Source of the DNA: Eubacteriales bacterium
GTDB lineage: Bacteria; Bacillota; Clostridia; Lachnospirales; Lachnospiraceae
Reading direction: 5' to 3'
Length of the DNA: 37,824 nucleotides
Assembly (NCBI GenBank): GCA_030526265.1
Contig: JAUNDE010000017.1
Location: forward strand, 1 to 37,824
Part shown: positions 8,119-16,291 of the stretch, piece after piece
How positions within the stretch are numbered: position 1 is the stretch's first letter
How the letters are laid out: each line of letters opens with the position of its first letter
Translations under genes and position numbers: made by a program
The notes under the pieces: model-generated
Database searches by the model: none
What the model was told of the DNA's origin: nothing
Seen by the model: the letters and a program-made list of their open reading frames with translations, nothing else

Positions 8119-8162
8119 AAGTTGACTTTAAAAAACGACAATAAAGTTGATAAATATTTATC
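8119..8162 (+). promoter_or_regulatory. Repeat-rich leuA upstream region (possible AraC-type sites)
   Basis: The 151-bp gap before leuA has a 7-bp direct repeat, AAGTTGA at 8119-8125 and 8144-8150 (25 bp apart), and a perfect 14-bp palindrome GATAAATATTTATC at 8149-8162. TTGACT (8122) and TTGATA (8147) are possible -35 boxes, but no well-spaced -10 is obvious, as is common for promoters that need an activator. No T-box or leader peptide was seen. A binding role is inference from the DNA-binding domain on the encoded protein. Confidence 0.3.
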
Positions 8163-8220
8163 TTGTCAATGAAATAATCTTGAAGGACAGGATAACTTTC
8201 CAATAGAGAGGAGTACGATT

Positions 8221-10209
8221 ATGGAAAATTGTAAGAAGTATGAAAGACAATATTTTATGCCGCCGGAGTGTACCTATGACTGGGTGAAAAAGGATCATAT
8301 CGAGAAAGCACCAAGGTGGTGCAGTGTTGACCTCCGTGACGGTAATCAGGCATTGATCGAGCCAATGAGCCTGGACGAAAAGCTTGAGTTTTTCCAGCTT
8401 CTTGTAGATATCGGATTTAAAGAGATCGAAGTCGGATTCCCGGCTGCATCAGAGACGGAATATAAATTCATGCGCACATTGATCGAGAAGAATATGATTC
8501 CGGATGATGTGACGGTTCAGGTGCTGACACAGGCAAGAGAACATATCATTAAGAAAACATTTGAGGCAGTAAAAGGCGCACCTCATGCGGTTATTCATTT
8601 GTATAATTCAACATCTGTTGCACAGAGAGAGCAGGTGTTCAGAAAAGATAAAGAGCAGGTTATGAACATTGCAATCGAGGGTGCAAAGCTCCTGAAGAAG
8701 CTTGCGGATGAGACAGACGGCAATTTTACATTCCAGTACAGTCCGGAGAGTTTCCCTGGCACAGAAGTTGACTATGCAGTGGATGTATGCAATGCAGTAT
8801 TGGATGTATGGCAGCCGACAGAAGATAATAAGGCGATCATCAATATCCCTACAACTGTGGAAAATGCGATTCCTCATGTGTTTGCAACACAGCTTGAATA
8901 TGTACACAAACATTTGAAATACAGAGAAAATGTGATTCTTTGCCTTCACCCACACAATGACAGAGGCTGTGGTGTTGCAACTGCCGAGCTCGGAATGCTT
9001 GCAGGAGCAGACCGTATCGAAGGAACACTGTTTGGAAACGGAGAGCGTACAGGCAACGTGGATATCATTACACTTGGTATGAATATGTTCTCACACGGTG
9101 TGGATCCAAAGCTTGACTTTTCAAACATTGCGATGCTCCGTGAAAAATACGAACGCCTTACAAGAATGCGAGTATATGAGCGTCAGCCTTATTCGGGAGA
9201 TCTTGTATTTACAGCATTTTCCGGATCACATCAGGATGCGATCGCGAAGGGTATGCAGTGGCGTGAAGATGGCAAGAGTGATATGTGGACCGTTCCATAT
9301 CTTCCGATCGACCCACAGGATGTCGGAAGAAGATATGACTCAGATGTTATCCGAATCAACAGCCAGTCAGGAAAAGGCGGCGTAAACTATATCTTGAAAC
9401 AGAATTATGGCATCAATCTTCCGGAGAAGATGAGAGAAGAGGTAGGATACCTTGTCAAAGGTGTTTCTGACAGAGCTCACAAAGAGCTTACACCGGAATG
9501 GGTATACCAGATTTTTACAGACAACTATGTAAATGCAAAGAGCGTATTTGCGATTGATGAATGCCATTTCAGACAGACAGACGGAATTATTGCAGATGCG
9601 ACGATCCAGCACGGAAATGATACAAGAATCGTAACATCATCCGGTAACGGACGTCTTGATGCGGTAAGCAACGCGATCAAACAGTATTTCAACATCAGCT
9701 ACGAGCTCAGATATTACGAAGAACATTCGCTCACAAGAGGATCTTCATCCAAAGCGGTCGCCTATGTTGGTATCGTATGCAATGGCAAGACATGCTGGGG
9801 TGTTGGAATCGATGCGGATATTATCAAGGCATCGATTGAGGCGCTGATCGTTGCGGTAAACAAACTGGAACAGATCAAGACAGCAGACACATGCAAGGAT
9901 GCCCGTATGATCGAGATCATGAATTACATTCAGGCAAACTATATTGATATTACTTTGGATGATCTGTCTGAGAAATTCTTCCTGTCAAAACCTTACCTTT
10001 CAAAATACATCAAGGAAAAGTCAGGCATGACATTTGGCGAGCTTGTCAAGAAGGTACGAATGAAGAAGGCCCGTGCGATGCTTAAGAGCAGCAGCATGAC
10101 GGTTGAGAATATCGCACTTACGGTTGGATATCAGAATGTAGAGCATTTTAACAGACTGTTCAAGAAGGCTTACAATATGACACCGGTTCAGTTCAGAAAT
10201 CAGAAATAG
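8221..10209 (+). CDS. leuA: 2-isopropylmalate synthase with C-terminal AraC-type DNA-binding domain
   Basis: A 662-residue fusion. Residues about 1-400 are the catalytic TIM barrel of the long LeuA type, which condenses acetyl-CoA with 2-oxoisovalerate in the first step of leucine synthesis: SVDLRDGNQAL, LHPHNDRGCG and GNGERTGN are clear. Residues about 430-555 match the LeuA regulatory domain that senses leucine (SSGNGRLDAVSNAI, SLTRGSSSKAVAYVG). From residue 560 a complete AraC/XylS double helix-turn-helix follows (LDDLSEKFFLSKPYLSKYIK, then IALTVGYQNVEHFNRLFKKA and MTPVQFR). There is no stop or frameshift between the parts. Ordinary LeuA ends before this domain. It could be an enzyme that also regulates transcription. 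GAGAGGAG precedes the ATG; a hairpin follows the gene. Confidence 0.93.
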   Translation: MENCKKYERQYFMPPECTYDWVKKDHIEKAPRWCSVDLRDGNQALIEPMSLDEKLEFFQLLVDIGFKEIEVGFPAASETEYKFMRTLIEKNMIPDDVTVQVLTQAREHIIKKTFEAVKGAPHAVIHLYNSTSVAQREQVFRKDKEQVMNIAIEGAKLLKKLADETDGNFTFQYSPESFPGTEVDYAVDVCNAVLDVWQPTEDNKAIINIPTTVENAIPHVFATQLEYVHKHLKYRENVILCLHPHNDRGCGVATAELGMLAGADRIEGTLFGNGERTGNVDIITLGMNMFSHGVDPKLDFSNIAMLREKYERLTRMRVYERQPYSGDLVFTAFSGSHQDAIAKGMQWREDGKSDMWTVPYLPIDPQDVGRRYDSDVIRINSQSGKGGVNYILKQNYGINLPEKMREEVGYLVKGVSDRAHKELTPEWVYQIFTDNYVNAKSVFAIDECHFRQTDGIIADATIQHGNDTRIVTSSGNGRLDAVSNAIKQYFNISYELRYYEEHSLTRGSSSKAVAYVGIVCNGKTCWGVGIDADIIKASIEALIVAVNKLEQIKTADTCKDARMIEIMNYIQANYIDITLDDLSEKFFLSKPYLSKYIKEKSGMTFGELVKKVRMKKARAMLKSSSMTVENIALTVGYQNVEHFNRLFKKAYNMTPVQFRNQK

Positions 10210-10210
10210 A

Positions 10211-10240
10211 GAAAGTCCCGGACGAGAGTCTGGGATTTTC
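10211..10240 (+). terminator. Hairpin terminator after leuA
   Basis: A 13-bp stem (GAAAGTCCCGGAC with GTCTGGGATTTTC, two G-U pairs) with a GAGA loop starts 2 bp after the stop codon. The T run is short, so termination may be partial. Confidence 0.6.
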
Positions 10241-10250
10241 AGATGCGGGC

Positions 10251-10307
10251 TTGTAAATATTTGGCATGGTCTGCTATAATAAGTTCAATGTTATACATTG
10301 GATGTAT
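10251..10307 (+). promoter_or_regulatory. Promoter and operator of the GntR regulator gene
   Basis: TTGTAA (10251-10256), an 18-bp spacer and TATAAT (10275-10280). The palindrome CAATGTTATACATTG (10286-10300) covers the predicted transcription start; a third half-site makes an overlapping repeat ATACAT-N3-ATGTAT (10293-10307). The same CAATGT-N3-ACATTG core is found before the aldehyde dehydrogenase gene, so this is probably an autoregulatory operator. The GT-N3-AC centre fits FadR-subfamily operators. Confidence 0.7.
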
Positions 10308-10342
10308 AATGGATTACGATACGAGATGGAAAGTGATGACAT

Positions 10343-11059
10343 ATGGGAAATATTAATCTGTTTGCTGAACTGCCGAAAGGCTCAATTTCTGAGATTATTA
10401 TACAGAGGATTACTGATGCTCTGATCAGTGGAGAACTGAAGCCGGGAGACAAAATCCCTACAGAAGTGGAGTTCAGTGAGAAGCTTGGAGTCAGTCGGAA
10501 TGGTGTGCGTGAGGCAATCAAAGTGCTGGTTGCATTTGGTGTGCTGGAGATCCGCCGTTCGGAAGGAACCTTCGTAGTTGAGGAATATAATCATAAATTG
10601 TTGGATCCTCTGCTTTATGGACTTATTTTATCGGAGCATTCCATGGAAGAACTTCTGGAAGTTAAGATTGCAATTGCCAATTCCGTGCTGTATCTGGCGA
10701 TTCTGAATGCTTCCGATGAAGAGATCGGGAAGCTTCGTGAAATGGGCATGGAATTTAAAAGAATAATGAATGAAAAGCCTGCAGACATTGAGAAAATGTA
10801 TCAGTCGAGCAAGCGGTTTAATGAGTATCTGAGTGAGATTTCTCAGAACCGAATGCTTTGCCAGCTGGACAGCATTATTCGAAAGATTGCCTCATTTACA
10901 AGACATAAGGCGATTGAAGTTTCTGTAGAGAGAAAAATGGTCAATGCACTTCCGGATAATTATTTAAAAGAAGTAGATATTCTGGAAGCGAGAGATAAAC
11001 GTGCGATTGCTGATTTTATGGATGAGAGGCTGGAGCTTTGGCAGAAACTCTTGCTGTAA
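10343..11059 (+). CDS. GntR-family transcriptional regulator, FadR subfamily
   Basis: A 238-residue regulator. Residues about 15-80 are a GntR winged helix (ISGELKPGDKIPTEVEFSEK, LGVSRNGVREAIKVL, then the RRSEGTFV wing). Residues about 95-235 are an all-helical FCD-type effector domain. The usual metal-binding Asp/His residues of FCD proteins appear missing: the FH position reads RFNEYL, and the later His positions read EVDILEARD and DERLE. The effector may thus bind without a metal. The gene lies just upstream of, and in the same direction as, the aldehyde dehydrogenase operon; a terminator and a twin operator lie between. It most likely controls that operon and itself. The effector is unknown, perhaps an acyl-CoA or acid. 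Confidence 0.88.
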   Translation: MGNINLFAELPKGSISEIIIQRITDALISGELKPGDKIPTEVEFSEKLGVSRNGVREAIKVLVAFGVLEIRRSEGTFVVEEYNHKLLDPLLYGLILSEHSMEELLEVKIAIANSVLYLAILNASDEEIGKLREMGMEFKRIMNEKPADIEKMYQSSKRFNEYLSEISQNRMLCQLDSIIRKIASFTRHKAIEVSVERKMVNALPDNYLKEVDILEARDKRAIADFMDERLELWQKLLL

Positions 11060-11103
11060 CAGAGAATCGCAGCAAGACATATGTTAAAAAATAGACAAAA
11101 AGT

Positions 11104-11151
11104 GAGACTTGTTTTTGTGTATTATTTACAAAAATCAAGTCTCTTTTTTTT
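11104..11151 (+). terminator. Rho-independent terminator after the GntR gene
   Basis: GAGACTTG (11104-11111) pairs with CAAGTCTC (11136-11143); the stem continues as TTTTTGT with ACAAAAA. A run of T follows (11143-11151). Confidence 0.85.
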
Positions 11152-11163
11152 AACTAATGTCAA

Positions 11164-11198
11164 TTGAAAAGCGATGTGCAATGTAGTACATTGTACAT
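11164..11198 (+). promoter_or_regulatory. Operator and promoter of the aldehyde dehydrogenase operon
   Basis: A 25-bp near-perfect palindrome spans 11174-11198 with core CAATGTAGTACATTG (11179-11193), the same CAATGT-N3-ACATTG as before the GntR gene. TTGAAA (11164-11169) with TACATT (11187-11192) at 17-bp spacing is the likely promoter, so bound regulator would cover the -10 and repress. Four ATGT/ACAT half-sites are visible, two more than in a minimal site. Confidence 0.7.
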
Positions 11199-11231
11199 AT
11201 AACATTCGGAAAATAAAAGGAGGAAGGTAAA

Positions 11232-12599
11232 ATGGATGCAAAGGAATATGTTTTAGATTTAATCGAAAAAGGAAGAAAGGCACAGCAGGAATTTGAACAG
11301 TTCTCTCAGGAGGACGTGGATAAAGCAGTGCGTGCGATCGGTAAGATCATCTATGATAATGGCGAGATGCTGGCAAAAATGGCTGTAGAAGAGACACGTA
11401 TGGGTGTCTATGAGGATAAGATCAAGAAGAATAAAGGAAAAGCCAAGGCGGTCTGGAATAAATTAAAAGGCGTTAAGAGCCGTGGTATCATTGAGTATGT
11501 TGAGGAGGAAGGAATCGTCAAGGTCGCAAAACCGATCGGTGTGATCGGAGCTGTATCACCGACAACGAATCCGACTATGACACCAATGCATAATGCGATG
11601 ATCGCGCTGAAAGGTGCTAATGCGATTATCGTCGGACCGCATCCACGTGCAAAGAAGACTGGTGTTGAGACGGTAAGACTGATGCGTGAGGCATTGAAGT
11701 CTGTAGGTGCGCCGGAGGATCTGATCCAGATTATCCCGGAACCAACAGTTGAACTGTCAGGTCTTCTGATGTCTGAGTGTGATGCATGTATTTCTACCGG
11801 AGGACCAGGAATGGTAAAGGCTGCTTATAAGAGTGGCAAACCGGCATTCGGTGTAGGAGCAGGAAATGTTCAGACACTGGTAGATACGGACGTGGATCTC
11901 GCTGAAGTGGCTAAGAAGGTAGCATTTAGCCGTACATACGACAACGGTGTGCTCTGTACATGTGAGCAGTGTGTACATGTACCGGTTTCCATGCATGATG
12001 AGCTGGTTGACGAACTGGTAAAACAGGGCGCATACTATATCAGTAAACCAGAGGAAATTGAGACTTTGAGAAAAGGTCTGTTCCCGAATGGTGCGATCAA
12101 TAAAGATGCAGTTGGAACATCAGCAGTATCGATTGCAAAGCTTGTGGGTCTGGAAGTTCCGGAAGACACCAGATTCCTGCTTGTTGAGATTGAGAAATCC
12201 GGTAAAGAAGAAGTGCTTGCAAAAGAGAAACTTTGTCCGGTTCTTGCAATCAACAGCTATGAGACATGGGAAGAAGCAGTGGATAAAGCAGTTACAAACT
12301 TGAAGAATGAAGGTGCGGGTCACAGCAGCGTGGTTCATTCTAACACGAAAGAGCATGTGGAGTATGCGGCAGAGCTTCTTCCGGTATCTCGTGTCGGTGT
12401 TAACATGATCGGTTCATCCGGACTTGGCGGAGGATTTGACAACGGTCTGAATCCAACGGCAACACTTGGATGTGGAACATGGGGAAATAACTCCCTGAGT
12501 GAGAACCTCTGGTGGAATCACCTTGTAAATATTGCACGAATCGCATATGTCATTCCGGGCAAACCGATTCCGACAGATGAAGAAATCTGGGCTAAATAG
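11232..12599 (+). CDS. CoA-acylating aldehyde dehydrogenase
   Basis: A 455-residue NAD(P)-dependent dehydrogenase of the type that converts an aldehyde plus CoA to acyl-CoA, like the N-terminal half of AdhE or EutE. Visible: GVIGAVSPTTNPTMTPMHNA, GGPGMVKAAYKSGKPAFGVG for cofactor binding, and DNGVLCTCEQC with the probable catalytic Cys242. No N-terminal microcompartment-targeting extension is seen. A strong AGGAGG precedes the ATG. Genes for phosphotransacylase and acid kinase follow within 20 bp each, so the acyl-CoA made is likely used for ATP. The chain length of the aldehyde is unknown; acetyl, propionyl, butyryl, branched or sulfo-aldehydes are all possible. Confidence 0.88.
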   Translation: MDAKEYVLDLIEKGRKAQQEFEQFSQEDVDKAVRAIGKIIYDNGEMLAKMAVEETRMGVYEDKIKKNKGKAKAVWNKLKGVKSRGIIEYVEEEGIVKVAKPIGVIGAVSPTTNPTMTPMHNAMIALKGANAIIVGPHPRAKKTGVETVRLMREALKSVGAPEDLIQIIPEPTVELSGLLMSECDACISTGGPGMVKAAYKSGKPAFGVGAGNVQTLVDTDVDLAEVAKKVAFSRTYDNGVLCTCEQCVHVPVSMHDELVDELVKQGAYYISKPEEIETLRKGLFPNGAINKDAVGTSAVSIAKLVGLEVPEDTRFLLVEIEKSGKEEVLAKEKLCPVLAINSYETWEEAVDKAVTNLKNEGAGHSSVVHSNTKEHVEYAAELLPVSRVGVNMIGSSGLGGGFDNGLNPTATLGCGTWGNNSLSENLWWNHLVNIARIAYVIPGKPIPTDEEIWAK

Positions 12600-12618
12600 T
12601 CCGCAGGGAGAAAAGAGT

Positions 12619-13536
12619 ATGATTCGAAGCTTTAAAGAATTGATTGAAAAAGTGCAAAACGGCGAGCCACAGACATTGTCTGTGGCTGTTGCACAGGATG
12701 CAGATGTTTTATTGTCCGTCTGGCATGCATATCAGAACAGGATTATTAAGGGTGCGTATCTGGTAGGAGACGAGAAAGAGATCCGGAAGATCGCAGAGGG
12801 ACTGGATATTGATCTGTCCAAATTTGAAATCGTCAATGAAGAAGAGAAGCCGGATGCCTGTGCTGCAGCGATCAGGCTTGTAAAAGAAGGAAAAGCGTCT
12901 CTTCCCATGAAGGGATTTGTAGATACTTCGGTAGCGTTAAAGGCTTTGTTAAATAAGGACTACGGACTTCGCACCGGCAATCTGATCTGCCATGTGGGAC
13001 TGATGGAGATCCCGGGATTTGACAGAATGTTTTTGCTGAGTGATTCTGCCATGACGATTGCTCCTACACTGGAGCAGAAGGTAGATCTGATCAGGGCATG
13101 TACGGAGATTGCACATGCTATGGGAAATGAGAATCCGAAGGTTGCCGTACTTTGTGCGGTTGAGAAAGTGAATCCGAAGATGCCTGCAACACTGGATGCG
13201 GCTGAACTTACAAGAATGAACGAGGCCGGGGAGATCACAGGGTGTATGGTGAAAGGTCCTCTTGCCATGGATAATGCCGTATCGGTAGAAGCGGCAAGAC
13301 ACAAGGGAATCGACCATCCGGTTGCCGGCAATGCAGATATCCTGATCACACCGGATATTGAAGCGGGCAACATTCTGAATAAATCAATGGAATATTTTGC
13401 AAGGTGTGAAAAGGCCGGATGTATCATGGGCGCTGCAAAGCCGATGGTTCTCACATCCAGGGCAAGTTCGGATACATCAAAGATGAATTCGATCGCCCTT
13501 GCAGTATTGGCAGCACAGTCTGCCGGAAAGAACTAA
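12619..13536 (+). CDS. ptb: Phosphate butyryltransferase family protein
   Basis: A 305-residue enzyme that exchanges CoA for phosphate: acyl-CoA + Pi to acyl-phosphate + CoA. The C-terminal half is typical of Ptb/Pta: GPLAMDNAVSVEAARHKGI, GNADILITPDIEAGNILNKS and AKPMVLTSRASS. The start MIRSFKELIEK is chosen because GGGAG lies 8 nt upstream; a longer frame would run far into the previous gene. It lies 19 bp after the aldehyde dehydrogenase gene and 10 bp before the kinase gene. Substrate preference (butyryl, propionyl, isobutyryl) cannot be read from the sequence. Confidence 0.88.
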   Translation: MIRSFKELIEKVQNGEPQTLSVAVAQDADVLLSVWHAYQNRIIKGAYLVGDEKEIRKIAEGLDIDLSKFEIVNEEEKPDACAAAIRLVKEGKASLPMKGFVDTSVALKALLNKDYGLRTGNLICHVGLMEIPGFDRMFLLSDSAMTIAPTLEQKVDLIRACTEIAHAMGNENPKVAVLCAVEKVNPKMPATLDAAELTRMNEAGEITGCMVKGPLAMDNAVSVEAARHKGIDHPVAGNADILITPDIEAGNILNKSMEYFARCEKAGCIMGAAKPMVLTSRASSDTSKMNSIALAVLAAQSAGKN

Positions 13537-13546
13537 GGAGAAGGAT

Positions 13547-14656
13547 ATGTATCGAGTGATTGTATTAAACCCTGGATCAACCTCTACGAAAGTAGCAATG
13601 TATGAAGGTGACAGGAAAGTATTTACGGAGAATATCAGCCATCCTGCAAGTGATCTGGCGGTGTTTCCGAATATTGTTGATCAGCTCCCTTACCGCAAAG
13701 AAATTATCACGAAGACGCTGAAGGAGAGAGGAGTGGACCCGGGAGAAGCGGATGCATTTTCTGCGATCTGTACAGGTCTCCTTCCGATGGAAGGCGGTGT
13801 GTATGAAGTCAATGAGACGATGTATGCGCACGGACAGGTTGGACCGGGAAGTAAGCATCCCGGTAATCTTGGTCCTCTTCTTGCAAAGGATTTTGCGGAG
13901 GAATTTGGCGGTCGTGCATTTATCGTAGATGCAAGCAGTGTAGATGAATTCGAAGAAGAAGCTCGTATGACGGGATTTGCCGAGGTTCTTCGCACGAGTC
14001 GCGGTCATCCGCTGAACCAGCGCGCTGCGGCAAGAAAATATGCTGACGACTGCGGGAAGCAATATGAAGAGATGAATCTGGTGGTAGCTCATCTTGGCGG
14101 CGGTATTTCTGTCAGTGCGCACTGTCAGGGACAGATGGTAGACACTGTTGACAGCACACGCGGAGAGGGGCGTATGGCTCCGACAAGAAGTGGTACAGCA
14201 CCGCTTGCGGATGTCGTGGAACTGTGCTACTCCGGCGAATACACGAAGAAAGATATGTATACAAAGATTATGAAAACCGGCGGATGGACAGCACATCTGG
14301 GAACATCTGACGCCCGAGAAGTGGAAAAGCGAATTGCGGAAGGTGATGCATTTGCAGATCTTGTTTACCGGACAACAGCATATCAGATCGCAAAAGATAT
14401 CGCTGCGATGGCATCGGTCATGAAGGGAAAGGTTGATGCGATCATTCTGACCGGAGGAGTAGCATACTCAGATCTGATGACAGGAATGATCAGAGAACGT
14501 GTGGAATTTATCGCGCCGGTGGAGGTCTATCCAGGTGAGTTTGAGATGGATGCTCTGGCTTCAGGTGCCATCCGTGTACTCGAGGGCAGAGAAGAACCAA
14601 AATCTTATACCGGAGAGCCGGTATTTCCGGGATTTGATGTCTTGTATGACAGATAA
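13547..14656 (+). CDS. buk: Butyrate kinase family protein
   Basis: A 369-residue acid kinase of the acetate kinase/Hsp70 fold that makes ATP from acyl-phosphate and ADP. Visible motifs: VLNPGSTSTKVAMYEG (phosphate 1), NLVVAHLGGGISVSAH, DSTRGEGRMAPTRSG and AIILTGGVAYS. The AAGGAG site 7 nt upstream sets the start at MYRVIVL. It is the third enzyme of a co-directional operon and completes substrate-level phosphorylation from an aldehyde. Some Buk enzymes favour branched or C3 acids; the choice here is unknown. Confidence 0.9.
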   Translation: MYRVIVLNPGSTSTKVAMYEGDRKVFTENISHPASDLAVFPNIVDQLPYRKEIITKTLKERGVDPGEADAFSAICTGLLPMEGGVYEVNETMYAHGQVGPGSKHPGNLGPLLAKDFAEEFGGRAFIVDASSVDEFEEEARMTGFAEVLRTSRGHPLNQRAAARKYADDCGKQYEEMNLVVAHLGGGISVSAHCQGQMVDTVDSTRGEGRMAPTRSGTAPLADVVELCYSGEYTKKDMYTKIMKTGGWTAHLGTSDAREVEKRIAEGDAFADLVYRTTAYQIAKDIAAMASVMKGKVDAIILTGGVAYSDLMTGMIRERVEFIAPVEVYPGEFEMDALASGAIRVLEGREEPKSYTGEPVFPGFDVLYDR

Positions 14657-14699
14657 ATTTCCGGACAGAATATTAAAGTTACAAAGTGAGGAATGAACT

Positions 14700-16193
14700 G
14701 TGGATATTGGAATATGGAATCTGTTAGGAATCGCACTGATTATTGCTATTATCATCGGTGTAGGTATTTATTCCGGGAGAATGGTATCGGATGCGTCAGA
14801 CTTTGATACCGGCGGAGGAAAGGCGGGACCATGGATTGTGTGCGGAGCAATTATGGGCAGTCTCGTAAGCGGGCAGGCTACGATTGGAACCGCACAGCTT
14901 GCATTTGAGTTTGGAATGTCAGCCTGGTGGTTCACGCTTGGATCAGGAATCGGCTGTCTGATTCTTGCAGTCGGTTATGTGATTCCGCTTCGTCACAGTG
15001 GCAGTATTACGCTTCTGGAAGTCATCGGAAAAGAATATGGTGCGAAAGCGGAGTACGCGGGTTCCGTCCTATGTTCCATTGGAATCTTCATCAGCGTGAT
15101 CGCACAGGTTTTATCCAGCTGCGCACTTCTGACTGCGATTTTTCATATGAATTTTCTGACGGCGGCGGTGTTATCCATCGCAGTTATGGTTGTCTATGTC
15201 GTGTTCGGAGGCGCATGGGGTGCCGGAATGGGCGGAGTTGTCAAGCTGATTCTGCTTTATGGATCCTCTATACTGGGGCTGGGGATCGTGCTGTCAAACA
15301 GCCATGGCATAAGCGCGCTGATCGGACAGCTTCAGACCACTCTTGCAGGAACGGATCTCGGTAATCTTGCAGGGTTTGTGACGGCGGAGGATGTGTCCGG
15401 TCGCTACCTGAGCCTGTTTTCCAGAGGATTTCTGAAAGATATGGGTTCCGGCTTGTCACTGCTTCTCGGAGTGCTGGCAACCCAGACCTACGCACAGGCC
15501 ATCTGGTCAGCGAAGAGTGACAGTAAAGCCAGAAAGGGTGCTATGCTCAGTGCTCTTCTGATCCCACCGATCGGAATCGCATGTATTTTTATCGGAATGT
15601 TTATGAGAAATCACTGCCTGACCACAGCGGAAATCGCGGCACTTGTGGAAGCTGGAAAGAGCATCCCGGAGGGAATGATAGAGATTACAGGTTCTTCTCA
15701 GGTATTTCCAGCATTCGTCATAAATTATATGCCGCAGTTTGTGGGAGGAATTGTTCTTGGTACGCTTCTGATCACAGTCATTGCCGGAGGGGCAGGCCTT
15801 TCACTGGGAGTTGCGACCATCCTGGTAAATGACATCTTCTGCAAGGTCTCAAAGAGTCTGTCAGATGTGAAGAAGAAACTGTATGTAACGAGAGTTACGA
15901 TCGTTGCCACACTGGCAGCGGCAGCGGCAATTGCTTTGGTGGTGCCGGGGGCGATCATTAACGACTTTGGATTCTTATCTATGGGAATCCGCGGAACGGT
16001 CGTATTTATTCCGCTTACATGTGCACTGTTTGCCAAAGGAAGGATCGCACCGTGGGCAGTACTTGCCTCTATGGCTGCGGGACCGGTTGCAGTTCTTGGA
16101 GGGAATCTTGCCGGATTACCGTTTGATTCGCTTTTCCTCGGTATTGCAGTGTGCCTGATTTGTATGCTGATTGGTAAAATAGCAAAAAGATGA
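14700..16193 (+). CDS. Sodium:solute symporter family protein
   Basis: A 497-residue membrane protein with about 12-13 hydrophobic segments and the SSS-family look (ASDFDTGGGKAGPWIVCGAIMGS near the N-terminus, SAKSDSKARKGAMLSALLIPP in the middle). It would import a solute with Na+. The start is GTG with GAGG 8 nt upstream. The gene is 43 bp after buk and before a terminator, so it is the last gene of the aldehyde-oxidation operon and probably imports a substrate of that pathway, or a related acid. The substrate is not known. Confidence 0.85.
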   Translation: MDIGIWNLLGIALIIAIIIGVGIYSGRMVSDASDFDTGGGKAGPWIVCGAIMGSLVSGQATIGTAQLAFEFGMSAWWFTLGSGIGCLILAVGYVIPLRHSGSITLLEVIGKEYGAKAEYAGSVLCSIGIFISVIAQVLSSCALLTAIFHMNFLTAAVLSIAVMVVYVVFGGAWGAGMGGVVKLILLYGSSILGLGIVLSNSHGISALIGQLQTTLAGTDLGNLAGFVTAEDVSGRYLSLFSRGFLKDMGSGLSLLLGVLATQTYAQAIWSAKSDSKARKGAMLSALLIPPIGIACIFIGMFMRNHCLTTAEIAALVEAGKSIPEGMIEITGSSQVFPAFVINYMPQFVGGIVLGTLLITVIAGGAGLSLGVATILVNDIFCKVSKSLSDVKKKLYVTRVTIVATLAAAAAIALVVPGAIINDFGFLSMGIRGTVVFIPLTCALFAKGRIAPWAVLASMAAGPVAVLGGNLAGLPFDSLFLGIAVCLICMLIGKIAKR

Positions 16194-16225
16194 TTAAAAT
16201 TCATTTTAACTTAAGAAGACAATAA

Positions 16226-16258
16226 AGGGTAGAGTATTAAAAATGCTCTGCCTTTTTG
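16226..16258 (+). terminator. Rho-independent terminator after the symporter gene
   Basis: GGTAGAGTAT and ATGCTCTGCC form a 10-bp stem with two G-U pairs, followed by TTTTTGTG. It separates the aldehyde operon from the decarboxylase operon. Confidence 0.8.
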
Positions 16259-16291
16259 TGTAACAGGAAATTGATGCGAAGGAATTGTTAC

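Noticed and set aside
8070-8220. T-box leucine riboswitch before leuA
   Set aside because: The gap is only about 150 bp, with no T-box bulge sequence and no terminator hairpin.
12960-13454. A 164-codon open frame on the minus strand
   Set aside because: It is a shadow of the phosphate butyryltransferase gene, which has clear motifs in the plus frame.
13577-14296. A 239-codon open frame on the minus strand
   Set aside because: It lies wholly inside the butyrate kinase gene on the other strand, has no ribosome binding site and shows no family motif.
15725-16204. A 159-codon open frame on the minus strand
   Set aside because: It is a shadow of the symporter gene; its Ala/Pro/Ser-rich content is the reverse of membrane-helix codons.
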